A DNA stretch of 64,000 nucleotides from Streptomyces europaeiscabiei (GTDB lineage Bacteria; Actinomycetota; Actinomycetes; Streptomycetales; Streptomycetaceae), in NCBI RefSeq assembly GCF_036346855.1, contig NZ_CP107841.1, positions 5,956,001 to 6,020,000 on the forward strand, read 5' to 3'. Of the stretch, positions 18,930-28,482 are shown piece after piece. The stretch's first letter is position 1. The number at the start of each line of letters is the position of its first letter. The position numbers and the translations under genes are program-made. A model generated the notes under the pieces. It saw only the letters and a list, made by a program, of their open reading frames with translations. It did not search any database and was not told the DNA's origin.

Positions 18930-19706
18930 TCACGGCTTCTGCCTGGTCGGCCGGTCGGCGTAGTCCTCGACCAGGTCGGCGATGAGTGAGAGCAGGGCGT
19001 CGGCGCGGTGCCGGTCCTCGCGCTGGTCGCGCAGGGCCTGGTCCAGCGCCCGGAGCCGGTCCAGGGCGGCCGGAGCCCGGTCCCGCACCTCGTCGAGCAG
19101 CGGCGTGGTGATCAGGTCCAGGCATTCGGTGAACAGGAGTCGGGTGGCCGGAGCGGGGGGCGCCGGGTCGGGGGCGGCGAAGCCGGTGGTCAGGTACCGC
19201 GCAGGGTCGGTGAGGCTCCAGCCGACGACGGTGCCGTGCTGGACGAGAAGCGCCACGTCGGGGGCGATGCCGATGCGGGCTTCCAGCGGCTCGTCCAGGA
19301 CGTCGAGGTCGCGTAGGCAGGTGAGCGCGGTGTCTCCGGGGGCGCGGCAGAGCTCGGTGGTCACCTCCAGGCGGAAGTCCCGGACTTCGTCCGCGCGAAG
19401 GCCGCCCGGGCGGACGGGGGGTGTGGCGGGAAGGCGGGCGGAGTCCTCGGCGTCGGTGGCCTCATAGGGCAACCGGAACCCTGCGCCGACCAGTTCCCGG
19501 CCGGCCTGGTCGAACCGGAGCTCGTCGGGAGCGTCCCACAGCCACTCCCGGCTGCCGAAAGTCTCCACGAGGAACCGCTGCCATTCCGTCACGTCCGCGT
19601 ACTCCGCGATGCGCACACACTGGCCCGGGAAGTCGAAGCGCGGGGTGCTGCGCAGTGGATCGTCCGTCACCGTCGCGGTCCAGCCGTCGTCGAGGGTGAG
19701 TCTCAT
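18930..19706 (-). CDS. Candidate immunity protein for the intact Rhs toxin
   Basis: This 258-residue protein begins fourteen bases after the Rhs stop on the same strand, the standard place for the cognate immunity gene. It is soluble, with an N-terminal beta-rich part (RLTLDDGWTATVTDDPLRST) and helical C-terminal stretches (AALDRLRALDQALRDQREDR). There is no signal peptide or known domain. Its frame is intact, as is that of the toxin. Position is the only evidence for immunity function. Confidence 0.65.
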   Translation of the reverse strand: MRLTLDDGWTATVTDDPLRSTPRFDFPGQCVRIAEYADVTEWQRFLVETFGSREWLWDAPDELRFDQAGRELVGAGFRLPYEATDAEDSARLPATPPVRPGGLRADEVRDFRLEVTTELCRAPGDTALTCLRDLDVLDEPLEARIGIAPDVALLVQHGTVVGWSLTDPARYLTTGFAAPDPAPPAPATRLLFTECLDLITTPLLDEVRDRAPAALDRLRALDQALRDQREDRHRADALLSLIADLVEDYADRPTRQKP

Positions 19707-19720
19707 GGTGAATGCCGCCC

Positions 19721-22700
19721 TTATCGAATCTGCACAGCGGGAGCCATGTAGCCGTTCTTGGCCGGAATCCTGCCTTCCACCACGTCTGCGTGGGTAATCG
19801 GCCCACCGGGATCGGTGGGCAAGCCGCCAAGCGCCCTCACTCCGGAGTCGCCTCTGATGCCGGACGGGCCGTATGCCGTGATGACGTTGCCTGCCCCGGC
19901 GCCGCCACCCTCCGCCACCACGATGTCCTCCCCCTGTCGGAAGGTCAGCCTTCCGCTGCCCGCCGTTGAGTGGTACACCGCGTCCGGGTTCTTGAGGATC
20001 TCCAGGACCCGTTCGTCGCTGAAGCCGTGCATGGAATCCGCGTGGTAGTTGCCGGCCTTTCTCATCCGGTCTCCCTGAGCTCTCTCGACGACGTCGTCCG
20101 CGGTCTGGATGGCCCTTTCCCTGGCCTGTTGGGCCTTCTCCTCCTTCGTGTACTTGGGCATGAGGCCCAGCGGGTCACACCCGCTGTGCGGGTTGTCCAC
20201 GTACGCGACGGGGTTCGGGGCAGGAGCGAGGCCGAGGGGGTCGGGGGAGGTGTAGCGGCCGGTCTCCGGGTCGTAGTGGCGAAAGTAGTTGTAGTGGAGA
20301 CCGGTCTCGGGGTCGTAGTACTGGCCGGGGAAGCGGAGGGGGGTGTAGGTGCTGCTGTCACGGGCCCAGGCGGTGGTGCCCCACAGCGTGGTCCGGGAGC
20401 GCCACGCGATGTCGCCGGACTCGTCGATCAGTTCGGTGGGGGTGCCGATGAGGTCGGTGGCGATGGCGAAGAACCGGCGGTCGATCTCCTCCTGGCGATC
20501 GTCGGCCGTGAGGAGGCGCTCGGTCTGGGCCACGGGGACGACGTCCCGGTGGTCCCAGGTGAGGGCGACCGTGTTCGGGAAATCCGGCTGGTGGCTGGTT
20601 TGTTCGCACAGGGTGAGGCCGTCCCAGGTGAAGCGGATCTCCTCCACCACGCTCTCGCCGTCGGCCGCCAGGCGCTGTTTCGCGCTGCGGCGGCCCAGGG
20701 GGTCGTAGCGGTACCTCCACCGTGTCCCGTCGGGGGTGGTGACGGACGTAAGGCGGTTCTCCGTGTCCCACTCGTAGCGCCAGGTGTCGGGCTTGCGGGA
20801 GAGGCGGGTCTTCTGCCGCTGGACGACCCGGCCGAGGGCGTCGTGTTCGAAGCGGACGTCTCCGGCCCGATTGATGGTGGTGCCGGTGTAGGCGCGCGGT
20901 CCGGTGGCCTCGCTGCCGGGGTGGCGGGACGGCCAGGATGCCGAGGTCTGGTTGCCGGCGTCGTCGTAGGCGTACCGCTCCGTCCAGCCCTGGGCGTGGA
21001 CGGCGGTGACGCGGCCCGCCTGGTCGAGATCGAAGGTGCGGGTGCCCGACAGCCGGTCGGCGAGGGAGATCAGGTGACCGTCGGCGCGGTAGGAGTAGGC
21101 GCGGCTGTTGACGGCGCGGGCTCCGGCAGAGATGTGCTGCGCGGAAAGCCGTCCGGCCTCGTCCCAGGTGGAGGACACGGTGACCGCGTCGCCGAAGACG
21201 CGGGTGAGCTCCCGGCCGGCGGCGTCGTGCGTGAAGTCGATCCGGTGATCGCCGCAGGTCAGGCGGTGGGGTAGCCCGTCGGCGCCGTAGGCGTAGGAGG
21301 TGACGTGACCGGTGGGCGTGGTGCGCTTCCTGCGGCGGCCCAGAGCGTCGTAGGAGTAGGAGACGGGACGGCCGTCCACCAGCTCGGTCTTGACCTTCCC
21401 TCGGCGGTCGTACTGGTACCGGAGTTCGCTGTCCGGCCCGGCCGCCTCCAGCAGGCGTCCTGCCCTGTCGTGGACGTAGGTCGTCACGTGGCCGTCGACG
21501 TCCTTGCGGACCACCTGGCCGAGCTGGTCACGCTCGAACGAGATGGTCCCGCCGAGCGCGTCGACGCGCTCGGCGAGCCGGCCCGCGGCATCCACCCGGT
21601 AGGTGAGGGTGCGGCCGTCGAAATCGGTCTCGGAGACGACGTCGCCGGCGGCGTCGTACTCGTAGGTCCAGGTCAGCCCTTGCGGGTTGATGACGCGAGT
21701 GAGGCGCAGCTCGGCGTCGTGCTCGAACTCGTAGCGGGCGCCGTCGGGTCGGGTGCGGGCTACCGGCAGGTCGAAGTGGGTGTACTCGAAGCGGGAGACG
21801 CCACCGGACGCGTCGGTGTGGGTGAGCAGGTTGCCCTCGCCGTCGTAGATCCACGACTCCGTGGCGCCGTCGGGGCCGGTGCGCCGGGCGAGCTGTCCGT
21901 CGGCGTGCCACTCCAGGCGGGTGACGCCGCCCATCGGACCGGTGATGCGGACCGGCCTGCCGAGGGCGTCCCGCTCCGTGCGGGTGATGGCGCCGGCCGG
22001 GTCGGTCGTCTCCACGGGCAGCCCTGCCGTGTCGCACACCACGCGTGTCGTGGCCCCGAGGGCGTCGGTGACCGAGGTGAGCCGGCCGGCGTGGTCGTAG
22101 CTGTAGCGGGTGGTGGAGCCGGCCTGGTCGGTGACCGCCGTGCGGTTGCCGCGTTCGTCGAACTCATGGACCATGCGGGCGCCGTCCGGCCCGACGACCT
22201 CCACCGGCAGACCGAACGGGCCGCGCACGGTACGCAGTTCGCTTCCGTCGGGGCGGATGGCGGAGACGGCCCGACCGTCCTCGTCGTAGGAGAAGGTGGT
22301 GGTGAGACCCAGCGGGTCGGTGCGGGTCAGGAGGTTGCCGCGCGGGTCGTAGGCGAACCGGGTGGTGTGGCCGAGCGGGTCGGCGACGGCCAGGAGACGG
22401 CAGCCGGGGCCGAACAGGTGGCGGGTCGCGTGCCCGTCGGCGGTGGTGAGCGTGGTGGTGTGGTGGCCGGTCTCGGGGTCGGGTTCGGTGTAGGCCAGCG
22501 TGATCTGGACGTGGCCGGCCTCGCCGCCCTCCGCCACGACGCGGTCGCGGTCGTCGTAGACGTAGTCGTAGCGGCTTGCGTTGGAGTCGATCCAGGCGAC
22601 GACGCGGCGGCGGTCGTCGTAGACGAAGGTGGTGGTGGCGCCGGAGGGCTTGGTGACGGCGATGAGGTTGCCGTCCTCGTAGCCGTAGCTCATCAGGGGC

Positions 22701-24493
22701 AGGTCCGCGCCGCCCTCGCCCGCGCCTGCCAAGGACAGGGCGGTGACCAGGCCGTCGGTGAGGGACAGCTTCATCTGACGGCCCGCCGAGTGGACCAGGG
22801 CCAGCGGCAGGCCGTCCTCGCCGCGGTCGACGGTGATCGTGTGGCCGTTGCGTTCGGTGATGCCCGACAACCAGGCCGTACCGTCGCCCCCCGGCTCGCT
22901 GCCGGACGGGGTGGTGAAGTGGAAGGTCAGGCCGCTGTCGGGGTCGGTGACCGTGTAGTCGCCGTCGGCGTCGCGGGCCAGCAGGGTGTGGGCCCTGCCC
23001 GATTCCGGCGTGGTGGGCGCGCCGGGGACCGGGTGCGGGTACGTGATCAGGAGCCCGTCGGCGGTGACGTGGACGACGCCGATGGCGTCGATCTGCAGAC
23101 GCTCGTCGACGGTGGACGTCCAGGCGGGCCCCAGGAAGCGCCCGACCGCGCAACCGGACTCGGTGCGGCGGGTGAAGACCAGCGGCAGGATGCCGGGGAG
23201 TTCGACGTCGGTCTGGGGCAGGTACATCCGGCCCGTGGCGAGGTCCACCGGGTCGCCGCCGGGGTTGCGGTCGCCGTCCGGGGTGTTGTGGGTGCCGTCC
23301 GGGGTGTCGTCGATCAGCTTGCGCGCCCGTGCGGCGTCGGCGGCCTCCTCTGCGATGCGCACGCCCTTCACCGCGGCGCCGCCGCCACCGGTGGCGGCGG
23401 TCAGCGCGAGGTCGGGTATCAGCCGGCCGAAGCCCTCGGCCGGGTCCTTCATGAAGTCCTTGACCATCTGGGTGCCGGTGCCGATGGGATCGTTGGCGGC
23501 GACCACCAGCCCCGCGGCCAGGCTGTTGAGGGACATGGCGTACTCGGCCGGGTGCGTGAGGTTGTACGGGTCCATGGGATTGACACCGCGGACGAAGTTG
23601 AGGATCCCCGCCGTGCCCTTGATGATGCCGCCGCCCACATGGTCGCCCATGATCTGAAACTCCTGGAGCCCGTCGTTCAACTGCTCGGCGTACGACGGCT
23701 TCTCAGGGGCCATGTCGCGGGCGGCGCGGACCGCGGTGCGCGCGGTCTCCGCCGCCGAGTTCCGCTGCTTGCGGGCATCGGCGAGGAGGTCCTGGGCATC
23801 CTGCATCAGCTTCTTGCCAGGGTCGTCGAACGTCGCCGCGGGCTTGGGAGGGAGCGAGGACGGGTCGCGCTTGTCGGCCGGCTGGGCGTTGTAGCGGTCG
23901 ACGGCGCCGTTGTAGTCGTCGACCTTCTTGCGGTGGGCGTCGGCGGCGTCCTCGGACGCCTTGACACCCTCCTTCCACTTGTCGATCGCCATCTGCGCCT
24001 GTCCCTGCGCCCAGGTGACGGTGTCGGCGAACGCCTCGAGCGCGCCGACCGCCTTCGCGCTGGCATCGGCGGCGGCGTACCACTTGGGCGGCTGGGTGCT
24101 CACCGCGGTGCGCAGCGCGTTGGCCGTCTCGCCCTTGAGCTGGGAGGAGTCGAGGCCCTTGAGACCGTCGCCGGTGTCGTCGAAGGCCGTCTGGAAGGCC
24201 CGGAGTTTCCTGGCGGTGGCGTCGAGCTTGCCCGCGCTGCCGTAGATCAGCTTGGTCTTGTCCTCGGTCTGCCCGAGGTCCATCTCGTCGACCTCGGCGC
24301 CCATCCGGTTGGCGACGGAACGGGACTGCTCGCGCACCCAGTCCGCACCGGACTCCCAGCCGACGTCGTCCAGCCGGTCGGCGGTCCAGTTCCCGGCGTC
24401 CTCGACCCGGTTGCCGGCCCACTCGACGCCGTCCTCGACCGCGTTCTCGACCGAGTCGGGCGTGATGTCACTGATGAAGTCGCCGACACCCAT
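19721..24493 (-). CDS. Full-length Rhs polymorphic toxin with a T7SS-type N-terminus
   Basis: This 1590-residue protein has an N-terminal helical region (residues about 1-270) resembling the ESX/T7SS-targeted heads of actinobacterial Rhs proteins. Next come hydrophobic helices (about 290-390), the RHS entry DPVDLATGRMYLPQTDVELP, some 30 YD repeats and the core end RFPGQYYDPETGLHYNYFRH, SPDPLGLAPAPNPVAYVDNP and GCDPLGL. The variable tip of about 125 residues (HADSMHGFSDERVLEILKNP, then GRLTFRQGEDIVVAEGG and NVITAYGPSG) recalls BECR/DUF4258-like RNase tips by its H-x(n)-R-x(n)-T pattern, which is only an inference. The ATG lies two bases after the WXG-like gene's stop and the immunity gene follows. 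Confidence 0.9.
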   Translation of the reverse strand: MGVGDFISDITPDSVENAVEDGVEWAGNRVEDAGNWTADRLDDVGWESGADWVREQSRSVANRMGAEVDEMDLGQTEDKTKLIYGSAGKLDATARKLRAFQTAFDDTGDGLKGLDSSQLKGETANALRTAVSTQPPKWYAAADASAKAVGALEAFADTVTWAQGQAQMAIDKWKEGVKASEDAADAHRKKVDDYNGAVDRYNAQPADKRDPSSLPPKPAATFDDPGKKLMQDAQDLLADARKQRNSAAETARTAVRAARDMAPEKPSYAEQLNDGLQEFQIMGDHVGGGIIKGTAGILNFVRGVNPMDPYNLTHPAEYAMSLNSLAAGLVVAANDPIGTGTQMVKDFMKDPAEGFGRLIPDLALTAATGGGGAAVKGVRIAEEAADAARARKLIDDTPDGTHNTPDGDRNPGGDPVDLATGRMYLPQTDVELPGILPLVFTRRTESGCAVGRFLGPAWTSTVDERLQIDAIGVVHVTADGLLITYPHPVPGAPTTPESGRAHTLLARDADGDYTVTDPDSGLTFHFTTPSGSEPGGDGTAWLSGITERNGHTITVDRGEDGLPLALVHSAGRQMKLSLTDGLVTALSLAGAGEGGADLPLMSYGYEDGNLIAVTKPSGATTTFVYDDRRRVVAWIDSNASRYDYVYDDRDRVVAEGGEAGHVQITLAYTEPDPETGHHTTTLTTADGHATRHLFGPGCRLLAVADPLGHTTRFAYDPRGNLLTRTDPLGLTTTFSYDEDGRAVSAIRPDGSELRTVRGPFGLPVEVVGPDGARMVHEFDERGNRTAVTDQAGSTTRYSYDHAGRLTSVTDALGATTRVVCDTAGLPVETTDPAGAITRTERDALGRPVRITGPMGGVTRLEWHADGQLARRTGPDGATESWIYDGEGNLLTHTDASGGVSRFEYTHFDLPVARTRPDGARYEFEHDAELRLTRVINPQGLTWTYEYDAAGDVVSETDFDGRTLTYRVDAAGRLAERVDALGGTISFERDQLGQVVRKDVDGHVTTYVHDRAGRLLEAAGPDSELRYQYDRRGKVKTELVDGRPVSYSYDALGRRRKRTTPTGHVTSYAYGADGLPHRLTCGDHRIDFTHDAAGRELTRVFGDAVTVSSTWDEAGRLSAQHISAGARAVNSRAYSYRADGHLISLADRLSGTRTFDLDQAGRVTAVHAQGWTERYAYDDAGNQTSASWPSRHPGSEATGPRAYTGTTINRAGDVRFEHDALGRVVQRQKTRLSRKPDTWRYEWDTENRLTSVTTPDGTRWRYRYDPLGRRSAKQRLAADGESVVEEIRFTWDGLTLCEQTSHQPDFPNTVALTWDHRDVVPVAQTERLLTADDRQEEIDRRFFAIATDLIGTPTELIDESGDIAWRSRTTLWGTTAWARDSSTYTPLRFPGQYYDPETGLHYNYFRHYDPETGRYTSPDPLGLAPAPNPVAYVDNPHSGCDPLGLMPKYTKEEKAQQARERAIQTADDVVERAQGDRMRKAGNYHADSMHGFSDERVLEILKNPDAVYHSTAGSGRLTFRQGEDIVVAEGGGAGAGNVITAYGPSGIRGDSGVRALGGLPTDPGGPITHADVVEGRIPAKNGYMAPAVQIR

Positions 24494-24495
24494 GG

Positions 24496-25152
24496 TCAGT
24501 TACCCCCGGACTCACCCTGCTGCTGCGCCTGCTGGGCGCGTTCCTCCGGCGACGGGCCGAAGGTGTCGTCCAGTGCCTGGTTCCACTGGTCGTCGGAGAT
24601 GCCGAGCGCGTCGTTGAGCATCTCGGACCGCTGGCCGCCCTGGCCCTCGGTGAGGACGGTGCGGCCCGTGTCCTTCCACGTCTGCTCCACCTCCTGACCT
24701 GCCTGCTCCCACGACTCGGCGCTCCAGTCCGGGTTGAGGGCGTCCGGCGTGAACACGTCGCCCCAGTCCTGCTGGGTGATCTCCTCCTCGGTGGCGTGCG
24801 GGTTGCCACCCATCACGGAGTTGACGCCCACCTTCAGCGCGCCCTCGACGTACTGGTCGTGCTCCCACTGGGTGCCCGCCGCCAGGCCGAGGCGGTTCGC
24901 GATCGCGCCGGCGTCGCTCACCAGGGCTCGCACACCCCACTCCCAGCGCTCGCAGAAGTCCTCGAAGTCGACCGAGAGGCCGTGGTGCCCGGCCTCCATC
25001 CCGGTCATCGACAGCTCCGAGAAGCCCTTGCCCATCACCGAACCGGTGGCGCCGCCGAGTTCACCGAGCTCGTCGATGGTCGCGCCCATGCCCTGTGTGA
25101 ACTTCGCGACAGCCGCCTTGTCGAACCGCAGGTCAGCCCCGTCCCCGCCCAT
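24496..25152 (-). CDS. WXG100/ESX-like partner protein of the Rhs toxin
   Basis: This 218-residue protein starts at ATG 25152 (MGGDGADLRFDKAAVAKFTQ); the long upstream extension of this frame is an Arg/Ser-rich shadow. It has an ESX-type helical hairpin with ERWEWGVRAL in place of a strict WxG. An acidic tail follows (WSAESWEQAGQEVEQTWKDT) and then a Gln-rich end. The stop is two bases before the Rhs ATG. Proteins of this type are co-secreted adaptors for Rhs/LXG effectors through type VII secretion. No core T7SS machinery (EccC and others) is in the window. Confidence 0.7.
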   Translation of the reverse strand: MGGDGADLRFDKAAVAKFTQGMGATIDELGELGGATGSVMGKGFSELSMTGMEAGHHGLSVDFEDFCERWEWGVRALVSDAGAIANRLGLAAGTQWEHDQYVEGALKVGVNSVMGGNPHATEEEITQQDWGDVFTPDALNPDWSAESWEQAGQEVEQTWKDTGRTVLTEGQGGQRSEMLNDALGISDDQWNQALDDTFGPSPEERAQQAQQQGESGGN

Positions 25153-25564
25153 GACCGCGCCCCTCCTGTGCCTCGCCGGAGTCGACGGCGACGCCGTCCG
25201 GAACGACGCCGACGACCGGCGGGAAGAACATCGACCCGTCCTCGGTGGCGATGTCGACGGCGAGGCCGGCGGGCTCGTCCAGGGACGGCACGACCTCGTC
25301 GACGATGCGTGCGCCCAGCAGCGCCGCGTAGTCCATGGGCTGATCACCGGATCCGTGAAAGAGGGCGAACCGGGCCAGTGCGGCCTCGTCGGTGAACCCG
25401 CAGATCCACCGCACCCCGCCCGACCGCGCCGACCAGAGGCCTCCACCGGCCGTCGGAACCAGAAGGACCGAGCGCCGCATCTCACCGACCAGCGCACGAG
25501 GGTCACCGACTCCCCTTCTCCGCTCGGCAATTCGCTCGGCGAGCGCTGTCCTTGTCTGTTCCAC
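25133..25564 (-). CDS. SseB-family protein, first gene of the Rhs secretion cassette
   Basis: This 143-residue protein is read from GTG 25564, behind a GGGGGAGGGG ribosome-binding stretch. The body SVLLVPTAGGGLWSARSGGV, then WICGFTDEAALARFALF and VDIATEDGSMFFPPVVG is typical of the SseB/SUKH-like family that accompanies ESX genes in Streptomyces. Its last 20 bases overlap the WXG-like gene, so the cassette reads SseB, WXG-like, Rhs, immunity as one operon. The protein is probably a cytoplasmic chaperone or regulator of secretion. Confidence 0.7.
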   Translation of the reverse strand: MEQTRTALAERIAERRRGVGDPRALVGEMRRSVLLVPTAGGGLWSARSGGVRWICGFTDEAALARFALFHGSGDQPMDYAALLGARIVDEVVPSLDEPAGLAVDIATEDGSMFFPPVVGVVPDGVAVDSGEAQEGRGHGRGRG

Positions 25565-26275
25565 GGCCCCTCCCCCTCGTAGGTGACTGATGGCACCGTA
25601 GATCAAGACGTGCGGCACGCCAGGGTCGGTTCTCGTGAAGGTTCTGCGCGGGGCCGACTGGCCTCAGGGCACGGGAGTCGCCGGCCGATGCCCGGCCCCT
25701 GCGGGCGGGACGCGCTGGTGGCCCGGGTACCTGCCCCCACGCCGATGACGATCACCAGTCTTGCCATGGCGGCCTCCGTCGACGGCTCTTGCTTGGTGGT
25801 CCTCGTGTCCGCGAAGAACCGAGCCCACAGCCGTACGGAATATTCGCGGCTACTCGGCTACTCGGCTGCCCGATCGTGTCGGCCAAGGACCGGCCACTTC
25901 TCCAACACCACCGCGCAAGGTTCCCATGACCCCCTTTTGTAGTTTTCTGGCCCTCCATGTCCTATTCACTCCACCGTCACGAACCGTCGCGGTCTGGTAG
26001 TGACCCCTGGCTGATTGTGATCATTTCGCATGCTCATGTCATGATCAGAGTGGGGCCGGGAGCAGGTCGCGGACTTCCACGGGGGTTCGGTGTGTGATGT
26101 GTCGACCACGAGTGGAACAAGGCCAGACTCTGGCTCCCGTCACAGTGGGCGAAGACACAGCAGCCGCGGTTGCACGGGCCGAGGAGGTCGCCGCCCTGGT
26201 GTCCGTCCACACCTCCCCGTCCGCCGAGGGTGAACCGCCCACCCGTCGCCTGCCCAGTGCGGAGTGCTGGACCTG
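25565..26275. other. Gene-free region between the Rhs cassette and the SidA fragment
   Basis: Some 700 bp hold only short unlike frames. A tandem CGGCTACT-type motif lies near 25850-25864, and TGATCA occurs twice, near 26018 and 26041. The stretch 26090-26275 reads as a short open frame without recognisable homology. The Rhs cassette promoter should lie just right of 25564. Confidence 0.4.
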
Positions 26276-27080
26276 ATGACCGGCCGCAGCAGTACGAAAA
26301 GGACGTCCGTGCAATCGCCTGACTCCTACTGGCTCTCTACCGGACCCAAGTGGACTCGCGGCAGTGGCACACTGCCCCGGCTCGACCGGGGCGCATACGC
26401 GCGCTGGATCGACCGTGGACGGCCCCAGCCGAGCCATCGGGAATGGGCCGACTACCTGGAATGGGCTGCAGACCGGGTGGGCCTCAGGACTGTCACCGGA
26501 GAGGTGCAGCGCGCCGAACTCGTCGACGGCGGTTGGGCTTTGAATGTCGACAGCGCCGGCGGTCGGACTACGGTGCACGGCTGCGGACTCGTGGTCTCGG
26601 GCCCGGGTCCGACCACTGGTGTCGTGTCCACCGACGGTGACCGCGTCCTGAGCACCGGCGACTTCTGGCGTCTCACCGCCGAGGGACTGCCCGATTCGGC
26701 ACGCAGGGTGTTGGTCGTCGGGGCCGGTGAGACCGCGGGCACGATCGTGCGTGATCTCTCTCTGTCGCTGCACCGTGATGTCACTGTGGTTACACCGTGG
26801 GCCACCATCTACAGCCGTGGCGAGAGTTTTTTCGAGAACCGCTACTACAGCGACCCCACCGGCTGGACCAGCCTCACCGAGGCGGACCGGCGAGAGTTCA
26901 TCCGACGCACCGACCGCGCTGTCTTCTCCCAGGAGGTGCAGCGAGAGCTGGCCCTCGCCGCGAATGTCACCTGGGAGCCAGGCCGAGTGATCGGCACGCA
27001 CCACATGACCGACGGGCAGTTCGCGGTGGACCTCGTAGTCAGTTCCCCCTTCCTTCCACGAGCGCAGGAGCATTACACCC
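26276..27080 (+). pseudogene. Fragment of a SidA/PvdA-type amine N-hydroxylase
   Basis: The frame carries the middle of a flavin-dependent lysine/ornithine N-monooxygenase: EWADYLEWAADRVGL, the NADPH-binding RVLVVGAGETAGTIVRDLS and a SFFENRYYSDP segment. The N-terminal FAD motif (GxGPxN) is missing. The C-terminus never reaches a proper end; it runs into the start of the glutamine synthetase gene and becomes a shadow of it. Enzymes of this class make hydroxamate precursors, and in some actinomycete pathways hydrazine precursors. The fragment, the glutamine-synthetase-like gene and the peroxiredoxin may be the relic of one biosynthetic cluster. Confidence 0.6.
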
Positions 27081-28415
27081 GTGACCCGACAGACGATCAC
27101 CGATCCCTTGGAACAGAGCGTGGATTTTGTCCAGTTGCTCTTCACCGACATCGCGGGACGCCTGAAGACGTTGGAGGTCCCCGCCAGCCGCTGGGCCGAG
27201 GTACGCGGCCAGGGCTGGACCCTCGACGGGGCAGTGCTACTCGGGTACGGCGACGCCCGGCACAGCGACCTCCGGCTGGTCCCGGACACATCGACACTCA
27301 TACGCAGGCCCTGGACCACCCCCTCCGGGCGGGCGATCGCGATGGTCTTCTGCGACGTCCTGGATGCTACGGGCCGGCCGTTCGCAGCCGACCCGCGAGC
27401 CGTGCTGCGCCGGGCCGTGGAGAGCTCGGAAGCCCGCGGGCAGCGCCCGGTCTTCGGTGTGGAGGCCGAGTTCTATCTGCTGCGCCGATCAGACACCGGT
27501 GCCGTCGGGCAGCCGGCCGACAACGCCGGCTACTGGGACCTGGGCGTCGACGAACAGGCCGACGAGGTCTGCCGGGACATCAGCGAAGCACTGGAGCAGA
27601 TGGGGCTGACCGTCGACGGGCATCATCACGAGGTCTGCCACGGACAGCGTGAGATCGTTTTCCGGCACGGAGGCGCCCTGGAGACGGCGGACCGGCTGCT
27701 GCTGCTCAAGCACACGGCCCGGGTCATGGCACGCCGCCGTGGCATGGCGGCGGTCTTCATGCCCAAGCCGCTCGCCCATCTCTACGGCAATGCCCTGCAC
27801 GTCCATGTCTCGCTCGAGGACACTGAAGCGGACTCGGCACCGCTCTTCCACGATGCCGCCGATCCGCAGGGCATGTCCGCCCTCTTCCGTAGCTCTCTCG
27901 CCGGTGTTCTCGAGCACGCTCCGGCGCTGACGGCGCTGGGCAACCCGAACGTCAACTCGTACAAGCGGCTGGTCCCGGCCTCCGGCACGCCCATGCACCG
28001 CAGCTGGGCGCGGCACAACCGCTCCACGGCGTTCAAGGTCGTCGGCCACAACATCGCGCCGCGCTCGATGCGGCTGGAAATGCGCAGCCCGGATCCCGCG
28101 GCCAATCCGCATCTGTTGTTCGCCGGGGTGCTGGCAGCATTCGCCGACGGCCAGGACAAGAATCTCAAGCTCGCTGACGCGTGCGAGCAGCCGGCGGATG
28201 AGCTGACCGCAGACAACCTCGCCGTGCACGGGATCACCGCTCTGCCCTCGGACCTTCCTTCCGCCCTGCAGGCCCTGGCACAGGACACCACGGTCCGCGG
28301 CGCACTGGGTGACCTTGCCGCACAGGCCGTCGACCGGGGCGCCCGAGCGGACTGGTCCGCATGGCACCGCATCGTCACCCCCTGGGAGACGGAGCAGTAC
28401 GCGGAGACCGTCTGA
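27081..28415 (+). CDS. Glutamine-synthetase-family ligase
   Basis: The GTG start at 27081 gives 444 residues covering both GS domains. The N-terminal beta-grasp is VDFVQLLFTDIAGRLKTLEV. The catalytic domain has VFGVEAEFYLL, YGNALHVHVSLED, NPNVNSYKRLVP, STAFKV and MRLEMRSPDPAANPHLLF. The divergent sequence fits the gamma-glutamyl-ligase-like group (amine rather than ammonia acceptors) better than housekeeping GlnA. It overlaps the SidA fragment and is followed by a peroxiredoxin on the same strand. Such GS homologues occur in natural-product clusters that activate amino acid carboxylates; the substrate cannot be read from the sequence. Confidence 0.8.
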   Translation: MTRQTITDPLEQSVDFVQLLFTDIAGRLKTLEVPASRWAEVRGQGWTLDGAVLLGYGDARHSDLRLVPDTSTLIRRPWTTPSGRAIAMVFCDVLDATGRPFAADPRAVLRRAVESSEARGQRPVFGVEAEFYLLRRSDTGAVGQPADNAGYWDLGVDEQADEVCRDISEALEQMGLTVDGHHHEVCHGQREIVFRHGGALETADRLLLLKHTARVMARRRGMAAVFMPKPLAHLYGNALHVHVSLEDTEADSAPLFHDAADPQGMSALFRSSLAGVLEHAPALTALGNPNVNSYKRLVPASGTPMHRSWARHNRSTAFKVVGHNIAPRSMRLEMRSPDPAANPHLLFAGVLAAFADGQDKNLKLADACEQPADELTADNLAVHGITALPSDLPSALQALAQDTTVRGALGDLAAQAVDRGARADWSAWHRIVTPWETEQYAETV

Positions 28416-28482
28416 CCCTCTGTCGGCCGTGCCGACGCCGGCCGCCATGACCGCCTTGTCGACTCACCGAGGAACCACCACC

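Noticed and set aside
21305..24697. 1130-codon plus-strand frame opposite the Rhs gene
   Set aside because: It is a Gly/Val/Arg-rich shadow of the RHS repeats with no domain; the minus strand carries clear YD repeats and a ribosome-binding arrangement.
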